DNA of 64,000 nt, taken from JACOND01 sp965202795. Its GTDB lineage: Bacteria > Bdellovibrionota > Bdellovibrionia > Bdellovibrionales > UBA1609. The position numbers were made by a program, and so were the translations under genes. A model generated the notes under the pieces. It did no database searches. It was not told the origin of the DNA and saw nothing but the letters and a program-made list of their open reading frames with translations. The stretch is from NCBI GenBank assembly GCA_965202795.1, contig OZ241848.1, positions 2,046,001-2,110,000 on the forward strand, read 5' to 3'. Below are positions 16,243 through 24,218 of this stretch, one piece after another. The stretch's first letter is position 1. Every line of letters starts with the position of its first letter.

Positions 16243-17412
16243 GTGTTTGAGGGGGCGGAAAAAAAGCTCGAAATCATTTTGGCGCCTTCTGGAGGGGCTT
16301 CCGGGGGCTGGTCTCTGCGCTCCCTCCCCAACAGGTTTTGGGAGCGGGCCGCCAGCGCCTGCGGGGCCAGCATTGTCTCCACGGCAAAATTCCCGCAAGC
16401 TGATTCCCGGATTCTTTCAGAATCCAGCCTGTTTGTCTGGGACCGGCGCGCGGTTTTTATCACCTGCGGAAAAACCTCCCTGCCCAAAGCGATGCTGAAA
16501 GTTTTAAAAAAAATCTCAAGCGAAAAGATTGGCGCTGTGTTTTACCAGAGAAAAAACGAGTTTTTCCCCTGGGCGCAAGCTCAATCCTTTGCAGACGACC
16601 TCCGCCTGATACAGAAAAAAATCAAAGGCCGCGCCTATCGGTTTGGCCCCCTTCACGGACACCACTGCTTTTTGTTTCACAGCGAGACCGACTGCCGCCC
16701 GGACCCGGAGGACATGACTGCCGAGATACTCATGTATGACTCGCAGACTGTCAGAGACTGCTCCCAGACCACTCTCAAAACCCTTAAGCGGCAGCTGCGG
16801 GGCCTGTTTCCCCATTTTGAAATTCAGGACCATGTTTTTGAGCCGGCCGGATACTCTTTGAATGCCGTCCGCGGGCATTCCTACTACACAATACACATCA
16901 CCCCGGAGCAGCCCTTTTTTTACATCAGCTTTGAGGCCAATATCGCCGGCAGAGACTTTATCAAAGAGGTTTTGGATATATTTCAGCCGCGAAGCTTTGA
17001 CCTGCTGCTTTTCAGCCCCTCAGGGCATGGAGGCGGCCTGGCCGGCGGCGCGGACAGGCTGCCCCGCGGGCAAAGCCGGGAGCAGGCGGCGGCTGCGGAC
17101 AATGCGCCGCAAAAGCCAAAGCCGGGCCGGGCGGTTTTATCCGGCGGCTTGCGGGCCTCCAAAGCCTCCCAAGCCAGAGCGCGCCTGGGGGGAGAGCAAA
17201 AAACATGGGACAAAGAGCTTAATGAAGGCTTTGAGCCTGGCAAAAAGCTCCGCAAAAAGCCCGGCGAAGGCTGGCTTCAGGCCCTCAGGAGCGAGGGCTT
17301 TGCGCGGACAGCGTTTTTTCACCAGGCGCTCAGCTGCGGCTACGAGGTTTCCTATATGAGCTTCAGCCAGAGCCGGAGGGCGCCTTCGGCGGCATCGCCT
17401 TTTGGCGGCTGA
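16243..17412 (+). CDS. speD: S-adenosylmethionine decarboxylase, eukaryotic type
   Basis: 389 residues, GTG start at 16243 after AGGAGG. Makes decarboxylated AdoMet for spermidine synthesis. It follows the eukaryotic enzyme from the first residues (FEGAEKKLE, cf. human FEGTEKLLE). The self-cleavage site is LSESSLFV with the predicted pyruvoyl Ser61, followed by Cys75 in ITCG; the processing residues Ser205 (AGYSLN) and His218 (TIHIT) are present, and PEQPFFYISFEAN matches the core. The small bacterial SpeD type is quite different. The last 110 residues are basic and low-complexity and not part of the known enzyme. No spermidine synthase lies in the window. Confidence 0.85.
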   Translation: MFEGAEKKLEIILAPSGGASGGWSLRSLPNRFWERAASACGASIVSTAKFPQADSRILSESSLFVWDRRAVFITCGKTSLPKAMLKVLKKISSEKIGAVFYQRKNEFFPWAQAQSFADDLRLIQKKIKGRAYRFGPLHGHHCFLFHSETDCRPDPEDMTAEILMYDSQTVRDCSQTTLKTLKRQLRGLFPHFEIQDHVFEPAGYSLNAVRGHSYYTIHITPEQPFFYISFEANIAGRDFIKEVLDIFQPRSFDLLLFSPSGHGGGLAGGADRLPRGQSREQAAAADNAPQKPKPGRAVLSGGLRASKASQARARLGGEQKTWDKELNEGFEPGKKLRKKPGEGWLQALRSEGFARTAFFHQALSCGYEVSYMSFSQSRRAPSAASPFGG

Positions 17413-17466
17413 GCCGGCGGCTTTCCCTTTGGCCCCGGCATCCCGGCCGCAGCTGATTGCATGAGC

Positions 17467-18093
17467 CTACAGAATAAAACTCATGCAGCGGAAAACAAGA
17501 TAGGCTTGTTTTTCCCTGAAAGTCAGCTGCCCGCCGGCGGCGCGGAAAGCCTCAAGAAACTGAAGGTTAGTGGACTGGATGGCAGTCATAAGGGCTGTTT
17601 CCCCTTTGTCGTTTTCCGCCCTTGGCATGCAGCCCCGTTTTAAAAGCTCAGAAACCAAATCCACAGACACTTTTGGGTATCGGGCCGCCCAATGGAGGGC
17701 TGTTTCGCCATTTTCATCCACAGCCATTGGATGCGCTCCGGCCTGCAGGAGGGCCCCTGCGACTCCGGGGTTTGGATTTTCCACAGCATAATGAAGAAGG
17801 CTCTGCTGGCTTTCCGGCTCTCTCCAGTTTGGGTCTCCATTTTTTAAGGCGTCCTGAACATCTTTGGCTGAGCCTTGAATCGCCGCCTTAATCAACAAGC
17901 CCCCAGGGCTTTTGGCATAAGCGCCCTCTAAAAGCTCTCTGCCGGTTTTGGCCTTTGAGGCTTTTGGCCATAAATTCCGAACCGTCCGGCTGAAGGCTTC
18001 CTGTCCGCCGGGGGCGGCCCCGCCGGCGGGGGCGGAAATAATCAGACAAATCAAAACAAAAAGCGGAGCATGTTTCATGCAAAAAACCTTCAT
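17467..18093 (-). CDS. Secreted ankyrin-repeat protein
   Basis: 208 residues with a signal peptide (MKVFCMKHAPLFVLICLIIS, cleavage near SAPAGGA). Residues about 65-185 form ankyrin repeats: LLIKAAIQGSAKDVQDALKNG, SLLHYAVENPNPGVAGALLQAG, TALHWAARYPKVSVDLVSELL, TALMTAIQSTNLQFLEAFRAAG. Such proteins bind other proteins; export suggests action in the periplasm or on a host or prey. The predicted promoter leaves no leader (see 18103-18132). Confidence 0.8.
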   Translation of the reverse strand: MKVFCMKHAPLFVLICLIISAPAGGAAPGGQEAFSRTVRNLWPKASKAKTGRELLEGAYAKSPGGLLIKAAIQGSAKDVQDALKNGDPNWREPESQQSLLHYAVENPNPGVAGALLQAGAHPMAVDENGETALHWAARYPKVSVDLVSELLKRGCMPRAENDKGETALMTAIQSTNLQFLEAFRAAGGQLTFREKQAYLVFRCMSFIL

Positions 18094-18102
18094 TTTTCAG
18101 GC

Positions 18103-18132
18103 AGTTTAGGGCGCCCGCCCGCCGCCTGTCAA
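18103..18132 (-). promoter_or_regulatory. Promoter for the ankyrin gene, leaderless geometry
   Basis: Minus strand TTGACA (18127-18132), 18-bp spacer, TAAACT (18103-18108). Only 9 nt separate the -10 box from the ATG, so transcription should begin at or within 2-3 nt of the start codon. Confidence 0.55.
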
Positions 18133-18436
18133 GATAAATCCCCGCGCTCAAAAAAAATTTCAGATTTTTTAAGATTTTGCCTCTTTAAAGTTTAAAGGAA
18201 TCTGCTGGCTGCTTTTTAGGGGATCCGGGAGGTTTCCAGGGTTATGATGCAGGGCCATTTCCCCGCCGCCTCCAAGGCGGCAAAAAATTTTCTTGTCACA
18301 AGAAATGTCAGCTTCTCATTATCTTGGAACAATTATACAGGAGCGCATAAATATTCTTACATTGAATGCCTTTTTTTTAAGAAGGCGTTATTAGAGAGTT
18401 CCAAAATTTTGTCAGAATATTTGTGAATTCTTTAAT
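18133..18436. other. AT-rich intergenic region, no gene seen
   Basis: Between the ankyrin promoter and the 47-bp repeat. It is more AT-rich than its surroundings, with several small hairpins (e.g. CTTTTTTTTAAGAAGGCG), and may be decayed mobile DNA adjoining the repeat copy at 18437-18483. Confidence 0.4.
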
Positions 18437-18483
18437 AAATTGGGAATGATTTTGAGGCATTTATGAGTTTTCAGACACAGCCT
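18437..18483. repeat. 47-bp repeat copy B, element-end-like
   Basis: 42/47 identical to 2418-2464 with the same sharp boundary after CAGCCT. Here it forms the stop codon of, and appears to truncate, a DNA methyltransferase gene. Confidence 0.6.
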
Positions 18484-19283
18484 GGTCTTCTTCCGCCGCC
18501 CATTACATACTTAAGCGCCCACTGCCATTTTAGGCGCTTGTCTTCGCAAATGCGGCGCATAATCTCCGGCAGCCAGGCAGAGCCGCAGAAGGCCAGCAAT
18601 GAGCCGCCGGGCTTTAAAGCATGAATGCCAAACTCTTTAAGAACCGAATACAGATGGACACCGGCCTTTTCATAGGGAGGATCGGTGATTATTGTATCCA
18701 CACTTTGCGGGGGGACTTTGGCCGCCAGTTTCTGGATGGGCAGGGCATACAGCTGAACCTTGCTTTTATGGGGTTTGGCCCAGAGGGCGGCCTTTTCCCT
18801 GGCCGCGGCGGCAACCCGCTCTTTATTCATGGCTATATCGGCCTCATTCAAAAACATCTCCCGGCTTGGCGTCTTGCCCCTGGCTATGGCCTTGTCACAA
18901 CGGGCGGCAACATCATTGACTGAGCCTGGATAGGCCCGGCGCATAGTGGATAGGGTTTTGCTGGAAAGTGTTACTTCGCCGGTAATACTTCTTTTATGCC
19001 CGCGGCCAGTCTCTTTTTTAGGGATGGGCGGGGTGGCCGCGGCAATATCCGCCTCAATCAAACAGACAATTTTGCCGGCCAGCCGCGCAAACTCCTTGGC
19101 GTCCAGCGCCAAATAGAGGCGCTGCAATTTTCGGGCATCCTCAAGCCTGCTTGCCTTTACATAGAGGGCCGGAGCCTTCCGGGAATCCTCTAAAAGCCCT
19201 TTCAAATATTCCTCAAAATTTCTCTGGGCCGGCAGCTTGTCTGCGGCCACCGGAAGATTGTTTTTGTCATTTGTTTTTTTCAT
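18471..19283 (-). pseudogene. DNA adenine methyltransferase, C-terminally truncated
   Basis: 270 residues, ATG at 19283 after AAGGAGT. The N-terminal half is helical and resembles DNA-binding parts of phage adenine methyltransferases. Catalytic motif IV TDPPYEKAG is at about residue 200, followed by LKPGGSLLAFCGSAWLPEI. The frame enters the 47-bp repeat just after LKYVMGGGRRP and stops there, so the remaining methyltransferase core and SAM-binding motif are missing. Probably inactive. Could still be expressed. Confidence 0.7.
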
Positions 19284-19620
19284 TATTTTTTTACTCCTTT
19301 TGAAAAATGAGACTCTGAGTAAAATTTTACGAATCGGGAGCGCCGGAGCACAAGGATCTTTTAAAAAACTGGATTAAAGGTGAAGGTTTTTCCTGGGCCG
19401 GGGGGGGGGGGTAAGGGCTATTGAAAAAACGGGCCGTTTTGGCGCGTTTTGGCCTAATGGGGACTTGGCCACGATCCCCTTGGAAAATTAAGCGGGGACT
19501 GAACTTATTTGGCGGCCCAAAAAATGCCGTTTTGAGGCTGGACTAACGGCGCCCAAAAACAACCCATAGGGCTGGCCCTAAGGGGCTGGAGTCTCTTAAT
19601 TTGAGGGGGGGCGCTTTCAA
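19284..19620. other. Intergenic region with a G12 run
   Basis: A run of 12 G occupies 19400-19411, about 120 nt upstream of the truncated methyltransferase. I see no gene in this stretch. Homopolymers of this length are prone to slippage, but nothing clear depends on it here. Confidence 0.5.
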
Positions 19621-19842
19621 TCAAGCAGGCTGTCCCGACATTTTTTTCTGGCATGGGAAAATCAGCGGGTTTTTGCTGGCCTGTTTTTTGATTCTGTCCT
19701 GGACAGCCTCTTTTAAAAGAGTAAATTCCCTTGGATATTTCCTTTTGAAGGCGGCCCGCCAGCGGGCATTAGATCGGTCTGCCCGGCGAAGCGCCATGCG
19801 CCATTTTATGCGGCGAATCAGGGTTTTTATGATTTTTTTCAA
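19621..19842 (-). CDS. Small basic hypothetical protein
   Basis: 73 residues, Lys/Arg-rich (MKKIIKTLIRRIKWRMALRR..), TTG start with GAGGGG 5 nt upstream. Lies just downstream of the LbH-1 terminator. No family recognised; may be a spurious frame. Confidence 0.3.
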   Translation of the reverse strand: MKKIIKTLIRRIKWRMALRRADRSNARWRAAFKRKYPREFTLLKEAVQDRIKKQASKNPLIFPCQKKMSGQPA

Positions 19843-19865
19843 TGGCTCCCCTCATGGGCAAAAGA

Positions 19866-19888
19866 GGCCCCCGCGGGCTGCCGGGGGC
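19866..19888 (-). terminator. GC hairpin terminator after LbH-1
   Basis: On the minus strand GCCCCCGGCAGCCCGCGGGGGC then TCTTTT. The same hairpin follows the other LbH genes of the array. Confidence 0.6.
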
Positions 19889-19908
19889 AAAATCATTACA
19901 GGCCCTGT

Positions 19909-20616
19909 TTAATGATCCCCTGAAGTGATCTCGCCTCTTACCAGATAGATTGTGAAAACCCGCGCATCGCCGTAAACCCGCGCATTGCCGTTAACCTTCG
20001 CATGGCCAAAAACCCGCGCATCGCCAAAAACCCGCGCATCGCTGGAAACAGACGCATAGCCGGAAACAGACGCATTGCCGTAAACATGCGCAAATCTAAA
20101 AACCACTGCTCTGCCGTAAACATGCGCCTGGCCATAAACCCGCGCATTGCCTAAAACCAGCGCATTGCCGCCAACCCGCGCCTTTTCAAAAACCCTTGCT
20201 CTGCTGTAAACATGCGCATCGTCGTAAACCTGCGCATCGTCGTAAACCTGCGCATCGTCGTAAACCTGCGCATAGCCGTAAACATGCGCCTGGCCATAAA
20301 CCTGCGCCTGGCCATAAACCCGCGCATCGCCATAAACCCGCGCATTGCCTAAAACCCGCGCATTGCCGCAAACAGCCGCCCTCGGCCCCACAAAAGCTGT
20401 CTTGGCCACAAGGGCCGTGGCCTTCACAAAGCCCCCGCCGTTTGGATGTGAGGCGCCCCTTACTCCGCGACCGCAAGGTGTGTTTAGGTTCAGTTTCACG
20501 ATCTTATTGGCCTGCCGCGCTCTCTTTCTAGCATCTTGACTTCTCCCTCCTGCGGCAGAAAAACAGAAAATCAGGACAGCGCTAAAAAAAGCCGTTTTTA
20601 AGTGATTATGTTTCAT
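19909..20616 (-). CDS. Exported left-handed beta-helix protein LbH-1
   Basis: 235 residues. Signal peptide MKHNHLKTAFFSAVLIFCFS; then the family head with two Cys (TPCGRGVRGASHPNGGGFV..AVCGNARV) and about 24 hexapeptides of the type N-A-R-V-Y-G, the six-residue period of left-handed parallel beta-helices (acyltransferase/YdcK-like fold). No catalytic loop or acetyl-CoA-binding His is visible, so a structural or surface role is more likely than an enzyme. The 18-bp DNA period makes it prone to copy-number change. Good ribosome site (GAGGTATTTCTATG) and own terminator: a monocistronic unit. Confidence 0.85.
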   Translation of the reverse strand: MKHNHLKTAFFSAVLIFCFSAAGGRSQDARKRARQANKIVKLNLNTPCGRGVRGASHPNGGGFVKATALVAKTAFVGPRAAVCGNARVLGNARVYGDARVYGQAQVYGQAHVYGYAQVYDDAQVYDDAQVYDDAHVYSRARVFEKARVGGNALVLGNARVYGQAHVYGRAVVFRFAHVYGNASVSGYASVSSDARVFGDARVFGHAKVNGNARVYGDARVFTIYLVRGEITSGDH

Positions 20617-20705
20617 AGAAATACCTCATTTTTTTGGTTTATAGGCAAAATATACATGCCCGCGCCCTAAAAAAGAGTGAAAAAAAGTGAAAAAATTGCC
20701 TAAAA

Positions 20706-20728
20706 GCCCCCCGCGGGCTGCCGGGGGC
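20706..20728 (-). terminator. GC hairpin terminator after LbH-2
   Basis: Minus strand GCCCCCGGCAGCCCGCGGGGGGC followed by TTTTAGGC; essentially identical to the terminators at 22351 and 23133. Confidence 0.7.
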
Positions 20729-20748
20729 AAAATCATTACAGGCCCTGT

Positions 20749-20997
20749 TTAATGATCCCCTGAAGTGATATTGCCGCTTTCCAGATGGGCTGTGAAAACC
20801 CGCGCATTGCCTTCAACCCGCGCATGGCCGCAAACAGCCGCTTGAGGCCCCACAAAGGCGGTCTTGGCCACAGAGGCGGTCTTGGCCACAAAGCCCCCGC
20901 CGTTGGCATGCGGGGCGCCGTCAATTATAAGGCCGCATACCTCTGCCCCCGCGGCGGCGGAAAAGCTGAAAATCAGCAAAAGGGCAATCAATCTCAT
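20749..20997 (-). CDS. Short exported LbH-family protein LbH-2
   Basis: 82 residues from the ATG at 20997. Signal peptide MRLIALLLIFSFSAAAGA, family head (DGAPHANGGGFV, AVCGHARV), then only two hexapeptides before the usual tail FTAHLESGNITSGDH. It keeps head and tail but has lost nearly all of the helix, as if by recombination between 18-bp repeats. Weak ribosome site. Confidence 0.65.
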   Translation of the reverse strand: MRLIALLLIFSFSAAAGAEVCGLIIDGAPHANGGGFVAKTASVAKTAFVGPQAAVCGHARVEGNARVFTAHLESGNITSGDH

Positions 20998-21046
20998 AGC
21001 AAAAAGAGGCCCCCGCGGGCCAGGCAAAGGACACAATAGCTGTTTT

Positions 21047-21289
21047 TCAAGCTTTTTCTTTTAAAAGAAAGTCAAGCTTATCTTCAAGCCGGGCTTGCCC
21101 TTTTTCAAGCCGGGCTTGCCCTTTTTCAAGCCGGGCTTGCCCAATTTGCAATTCTTTCAGCTCCGACTCAAAACTGACTTGCTTTTCCTTTACAGGATCT
21201 AAAAGCAGATTGAAAATAAACCCTAAGCCGCCCACAAAAGCGAAGATAGCTATAATGGTGCTCATGACTAATAAAAATCCCTGCAGCAT
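21047..21289 (-). CDS. Small membrane/coiled-coil protein A
   Basis: 80 residues: one N-terminal membrane segment (LLVMSTIIAIFAFVGGLGFIF), then a heptad coiled coil with three exact KGQARLE units encoded by 21-bp tandem repeats, ending LDFLLKEKA. A paralog with the same promoter and tail is at 53597-53863. Topology suggests an inner-membrane anchor with a helical rod; function unknown. Reminiscent of small phage-related or cation-channel regulators, but no specific match is claimed. Confidence 0.7.
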   Translation of the reverse strand: MLQGFLLVMSTIIAIFAFVGGLGFIFNLLLDPVKEKQVSFESELKELQIGQARLEKGQARLEKGQARLEDKLDFLLKEKA

Positions 21290-21342
21290 GATTGCCTCCC
21301 TTGTTTTGGTTAAAATAGCCCCGATCCGACGGGGCCATCCTA

Positions 21343-21371
21343 TTTATACCGCGGCCCGGCCCGGAAAACAA
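21343..21371 (-). promoter_or_regulatory. Conserved promoter of small membrane protein A
   Basis: Minus strand TTGTTT (21366-21371), 17-bp spacer, TATAAA (21343-21348). The promoter and about 60 bp of leader are almost identical to those of the paralog at 53515-53597. Confidence 0.75.
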
Positions 21372-21437
21372 GCCCCGGCCGGCTGCCTGGCGGCCTAAAA
21401 GCCCCCGGCGGGGGGCGGCAGCATTACAGGCCCTGTT

Positions 21438-22259
21438 TTAGAAGCCCCAAGCCTCCAGAGAAAACCAGTCGCTTTTTTGTTGCCAGCCTTTTTTAAGATG
21501 GCCTTTTGAGATGCGCGCAGAGCCGCCAACATGAGCGCCGGAAACCTCTGCATTGCCGGAAATCCAGGCATGGCCGTCAACCCGCGCTTTGTCTAAAATT
21601 CTTGCATTGCCTAAAACCTTTGCCTTTCCAGAAATATGAGATTGCTCCCAAACCCGCGCATTTCCGCCAACCCGCGCATGTCCGTCAACTTGCGACTTGC
21701 CGCCAACCTTCGCGCTGTCGCCAACCACCGCATGATCAGAAATCAGGGAATAATCTAAAACCGCCGCTTGGCCAAAAACCCGCGCATTACCGCAGACAGC
21801 CGCGTTTTTCCCCACATAAGCTGTCTGGGCCACAGAGGCCGTGACTGCCACAATGCCGCCTTCATAACCATCGGGGTTTGTATGGCGCGCAAACACAATG
21901 CCAGGGCCGCAGGGATTGTCTTCATAAACCTTCGCATTGTCTTTAATCCACACATCGCCGCCAACCCACGATTCGCCGCTAACCACCGCATTGTCGCCAA
22001 CCACCGCATGGCCGAAAACCCGCGCATTGCCGGAAACCCGCGCATTGTCATAAACCTTCGCATTATCACAGACGGTTGCTTTTGGCCCCACAAAAGCGGT
22101 CTTGGCCACAAAAGCTGTGGCCGCCACAAAGCCCCCGCCGTTGCTATGAGGGGCGCCCTCAATGCCGGGGCCGCAGGGAGTGTCTTCCGCGGCGGCGGCG
22201 GAAAGCCCGAAAATCAGGAAAGCGCTCAAAAAAGCCTTTTTTAAGTGATTGTGTTTCAT
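21438..22259 (-). CDS. Exported left-handed beta-helix protein LbH-3 (two-unit)
   Basis: 273 residues. Signal peptide starting MKHNHLKKAFLSAFLI, then two consecutive head-plus-helix units: the head CGPGIEGAPHSNGGGFV with hexapeptides (about 25-112), and a second head CGPGIVFARHTNPDGYEGG with hexapeptides (about 114-255). The hexapeptides are more diverged (SWVGGD, SLISDH, SHISGK). The C-terminus KKGWQQKSDWFSLEAWGF differs from the usual ITSGxH tail. Arose by fusion or internal duplication within the array. Confidence 0.82.
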   Translation of the reverse strand: MKHNHLKKAFLSAFLIFGLSAAAAEDTPCGPGIEGAPHSNGGGFVAATAFVAKTAFVGPKATVCDNAKVYDNARVSGNARVFGHAVVGDNAVVSGESWVGGDVWIKDNAKVYEDNPCGPGIVFARHTNPDGYEGGIVAVTASVAQTAYVGKNAAVCGNARVFGQAAVLDYSLISDHAVVGDSAKVGGKSQVDGHARVGGNARVWEQSHISGKAKVLGNARILDKARVDGHAWISGNAEVSGAHVGGSARISKGHLKKGWQQKSDWFSLEAWGF

Positions 22260-22350
22260 AAAAATACCTCTTTTTTTTGGTTAACTAGGAAAAACATACC
22301 AGGCCATAAAAATAAAAAAAAGTGAAAAAAAGTGAAAAAATTGCCTAAAA

Positions 22351-22373
22351 GCCCCCCGCGGGCTGCCGGGGGC
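22351..22373 (-). terminator. GC hairpin terminator after LbH-4
   Basis: Minus strand GCCCCCGGCAGCCCGCGGGGGGC then TTTTAGGC, 21 nt after the LbH-4 stop codon. Confidence 0.7.
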
Positions 22374-22393
22374 AAAATCATTACAGGCCCTGT

Positions 22394-23041
22394 TTAATGA
22401 ATCCCTGAAGTGATCTCGCCGCTTAGCAGAAGGGCTGTTAAAACCCATGCATCACCAAAAACCTCCGCATTGCCGCCAACCAATGCATTGCCGCCAACTA
22501 TCGCATCGCCAAAAACCCGCGCATTGTCAAAAACCTTCGCAACATCACGAACCTGCGCATGGCCGAAAACCTGCGCATGGCCGAAAACCTTTGCGTCACT
22601 GCCAACCCGCGCATCGCCGTAAACCTGCGCGCTATTGACAACCCGCGCATCGCCGTAAACCTGCGCATTGCCGGAAATCCGCGCATGGCCGCCAACCTGC
22701 GCATCGCCGTAAACCTGCGCATTGCCGGAAATCCGCGCATGGCCGCCAACCCGCGCTTTGCCGCCAACCCGCGCATTGCCGGAAACTTCAGCATTGTATG
22801 CAATCCAGGCTCTGCCGGAAATCCGCGCATGGCCGCCAACCCGCGCATTGCCGCAAACAGCCGCTTGAGGCCCCACAAAGACAGAAGGCGCCACAGTGGC
22901 CGTGGCCGCCACAAAGCCCCCGCCGTTGCTATGAGGGGCGCCCTCAATGCCGGGGCCGCAGGGAGTGTCTTCCGCGGCGGCGGAAAGCCCGAAAATCAGG
23001 AAAGCGCTCAAAAAAGCCTTTTTTAAGTGATTGTGTTTCAT
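22394..23041 (-). CDS. Exported left-handed beta-helix protein LbH-4
   Basis: 215 residues. The signal peptide, head and about 140 bp of flanking DNA are nearly identical to LbH-3, so the genes arose by recent tandem duplication. About 24 hexapeptides (NARVGG, HARISG, DAQVGG, NAQVYG), with the module GGHARISGNAQVYGDA repeated exactly. Ends LSGEITSGIH. Exported; predicted rigid prism-like rod. No catalytic residues recognised. Confidence 0.85.
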   Translation of the reverse strand: MKHNHLKKAFLSAFLIFGLSAAAEDTPCGPGIEGAPHSNGGGFVAATATVAPSVFVGPQAAVCGNARVGGHARISGRAWIAYNAEVSGNARVGGKARVGGHARISGNAQVYGDAQVGGHARISGNAQVYGDARVVNSAQVYGDARVGSDAKVFGHAQVFGHAQVRDVAKVFDNARVFGDAIVGGNALVGGNAEVFGDAWVLTALLLSGEITSGIH

Positions 23042-23132
23042 AAAAATACCTCTTTTTTTTGGTTAACTAGGAAAAACATACCAGGCCATAAAAATAAAAA
23101 AAAGTGAAAAAAAGTGAAAAAATTGCCTAAAA

Positions 23133-23155
23133 GCCCCCCGCGGGCTGCCGGGGGC
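23133..23155 (-). terminator. GC hairpin terminator of a decayed LbH unit
   Basis: Same hairpin and T run as at 22351-22373, retained behind the LbH remnant at 23178-23310. Confidence 0.6.
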
Positions 23156-23177
23156 AAAATCATTACAGGCCCTGTTT

Positions 23178-23310
23178 AATGAATCCCTGAAGTGATCGTG
23201 CCGGTTTTCAGATAGAATTTGAAGATTCGCGCATTGCCGTAAACCTGCGCATCGCCGAAAACCTTGGCATCATCGCAAACAGCCGCATTTTTCCCCACAA
23301 AAACTGTGGG
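23178..23310 (-). pseudogene. LbH-family remnant (tail only)
   Basis: Minus strand translation gives TVFVGKNAAVCDDAK, VFGDAQVYGNARI and the tail FKFYLKTGTITSGIH before the stop, but signal peptide and head are gone. It is the upstream end of the tandem array and shows loss as well as gain of copies. Confidence 0.7.
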
Positions 23311-24218
23311 TTAACTGCCACAGCCTTTTTGCCGCCATCTGCATGGCTTTTTCAGCCATGCGCCGCGCAGCCGGATCGGAGGGCAATCCCCGCCCGGCCC
23401 GCAGCCGGCAAAGCAAAAAAATGTAACATAATGAAGAAGCTATGGCGGCTTGCGCGGCTTTGGCCGGGCCATGCCAAAGAGAGCGGCCCGCGCGCCCAGC
23501 CTAAAGGCGGGAAAAAATCGAGCTTTAAATCCTGGAGCAGGGCCTGCGGCTGTCCTTTATATAGGGATATTTGCGCGCCCTCAGAGCCAGCTGCTTAAAC
23601 AGGTCCCAGCGGTGAACTTCTGCCTTGCTGCTTTGCCGCTGCCAAACCCGCTTGAAGGGAACAGCCGCAAAACCAGCCCTCTGGATAGGCTTGCCATGCC
23701 TCGGCAGCTCGGGAACGGCCGAAAGGCCGTCCCAGCTAACAGGCCAAGCCTGCCGCTCCGTGGCGGACCGAAAACGCCGCTAGGCCGGCTAGATAAATAG
23801 CCTGCTGACTCTGCTGCCCCCTGAAAAATCCTGACGCAATGCGGCAAATATTCCAAAATGGAATATTTTTGCGCCAAAATGGAATGTTTTTTTCTCAAAA
23901 CCCCCCAAAACCGGGGTTTTGAGGGCATTTTGGCTGGATCGTTTTTTGCATGATGTTTTGTGATTGCGTCTGAGCTTAAACAGATTTTTTAGAGATTTGC
24001 TTAAAATTTTGGCGCTTTTTGAGATTTTTTTTCAGATTTGGGGATTTTCGGGATTTTTAGGCGCTTTTTAATGTTTTTTTTTAAAAAAATTGCAAAAAAA
24101 TCTCGTTTTTACATCGTTTTTGCATGGTGTTTCGTAAAGTCTGCGCGCAAAAGCTCCAAGCAGAGGCTTTAGCGGCAGCGGGCAAGCGGCGGGCAAAAAC
24201 CAAACAGGAGGGACAGCC
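23311..24218. other. Gene-free stretch with two repeat families
   Basis: No supportable gene. 23675-23765 is a GC palindromic repeat (GGGAACGGCCGAAAGGCCGTCCC core, 23710-23732). 23843-23953 is copy B of the 107-bp repeat. 23960-24150 is T-rich, plausibly the upstream region of Rpn-3. A 56-codon frame at 23431 has no ribosome site. Confidence 0.5.
23843..23953. repeat. About 107-bp dispersed repeat, copy B
   Basis: Matches 14421-14527 with the same ordered palindromes (ATTCCAAAATGGAAT, CAAAACCGGGGTTTTG). The two copies lie upstream of unrelated genes (comM, Rpn-3). Confidence 0.7.

Noticed and set aside
19909..23310. Regularly spaced short repeats that look like a CRISPR array
   Set aside because: The period is 18 bp without unique spacers and the DNA encodes continuous hexapeptide repeats behind signal peptides.
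23431..23601. 56-codon gene MKKLWRLARL..
   Set aside because: No ribosome site, low-complexity basic composition, inside repeat-rich DNA.
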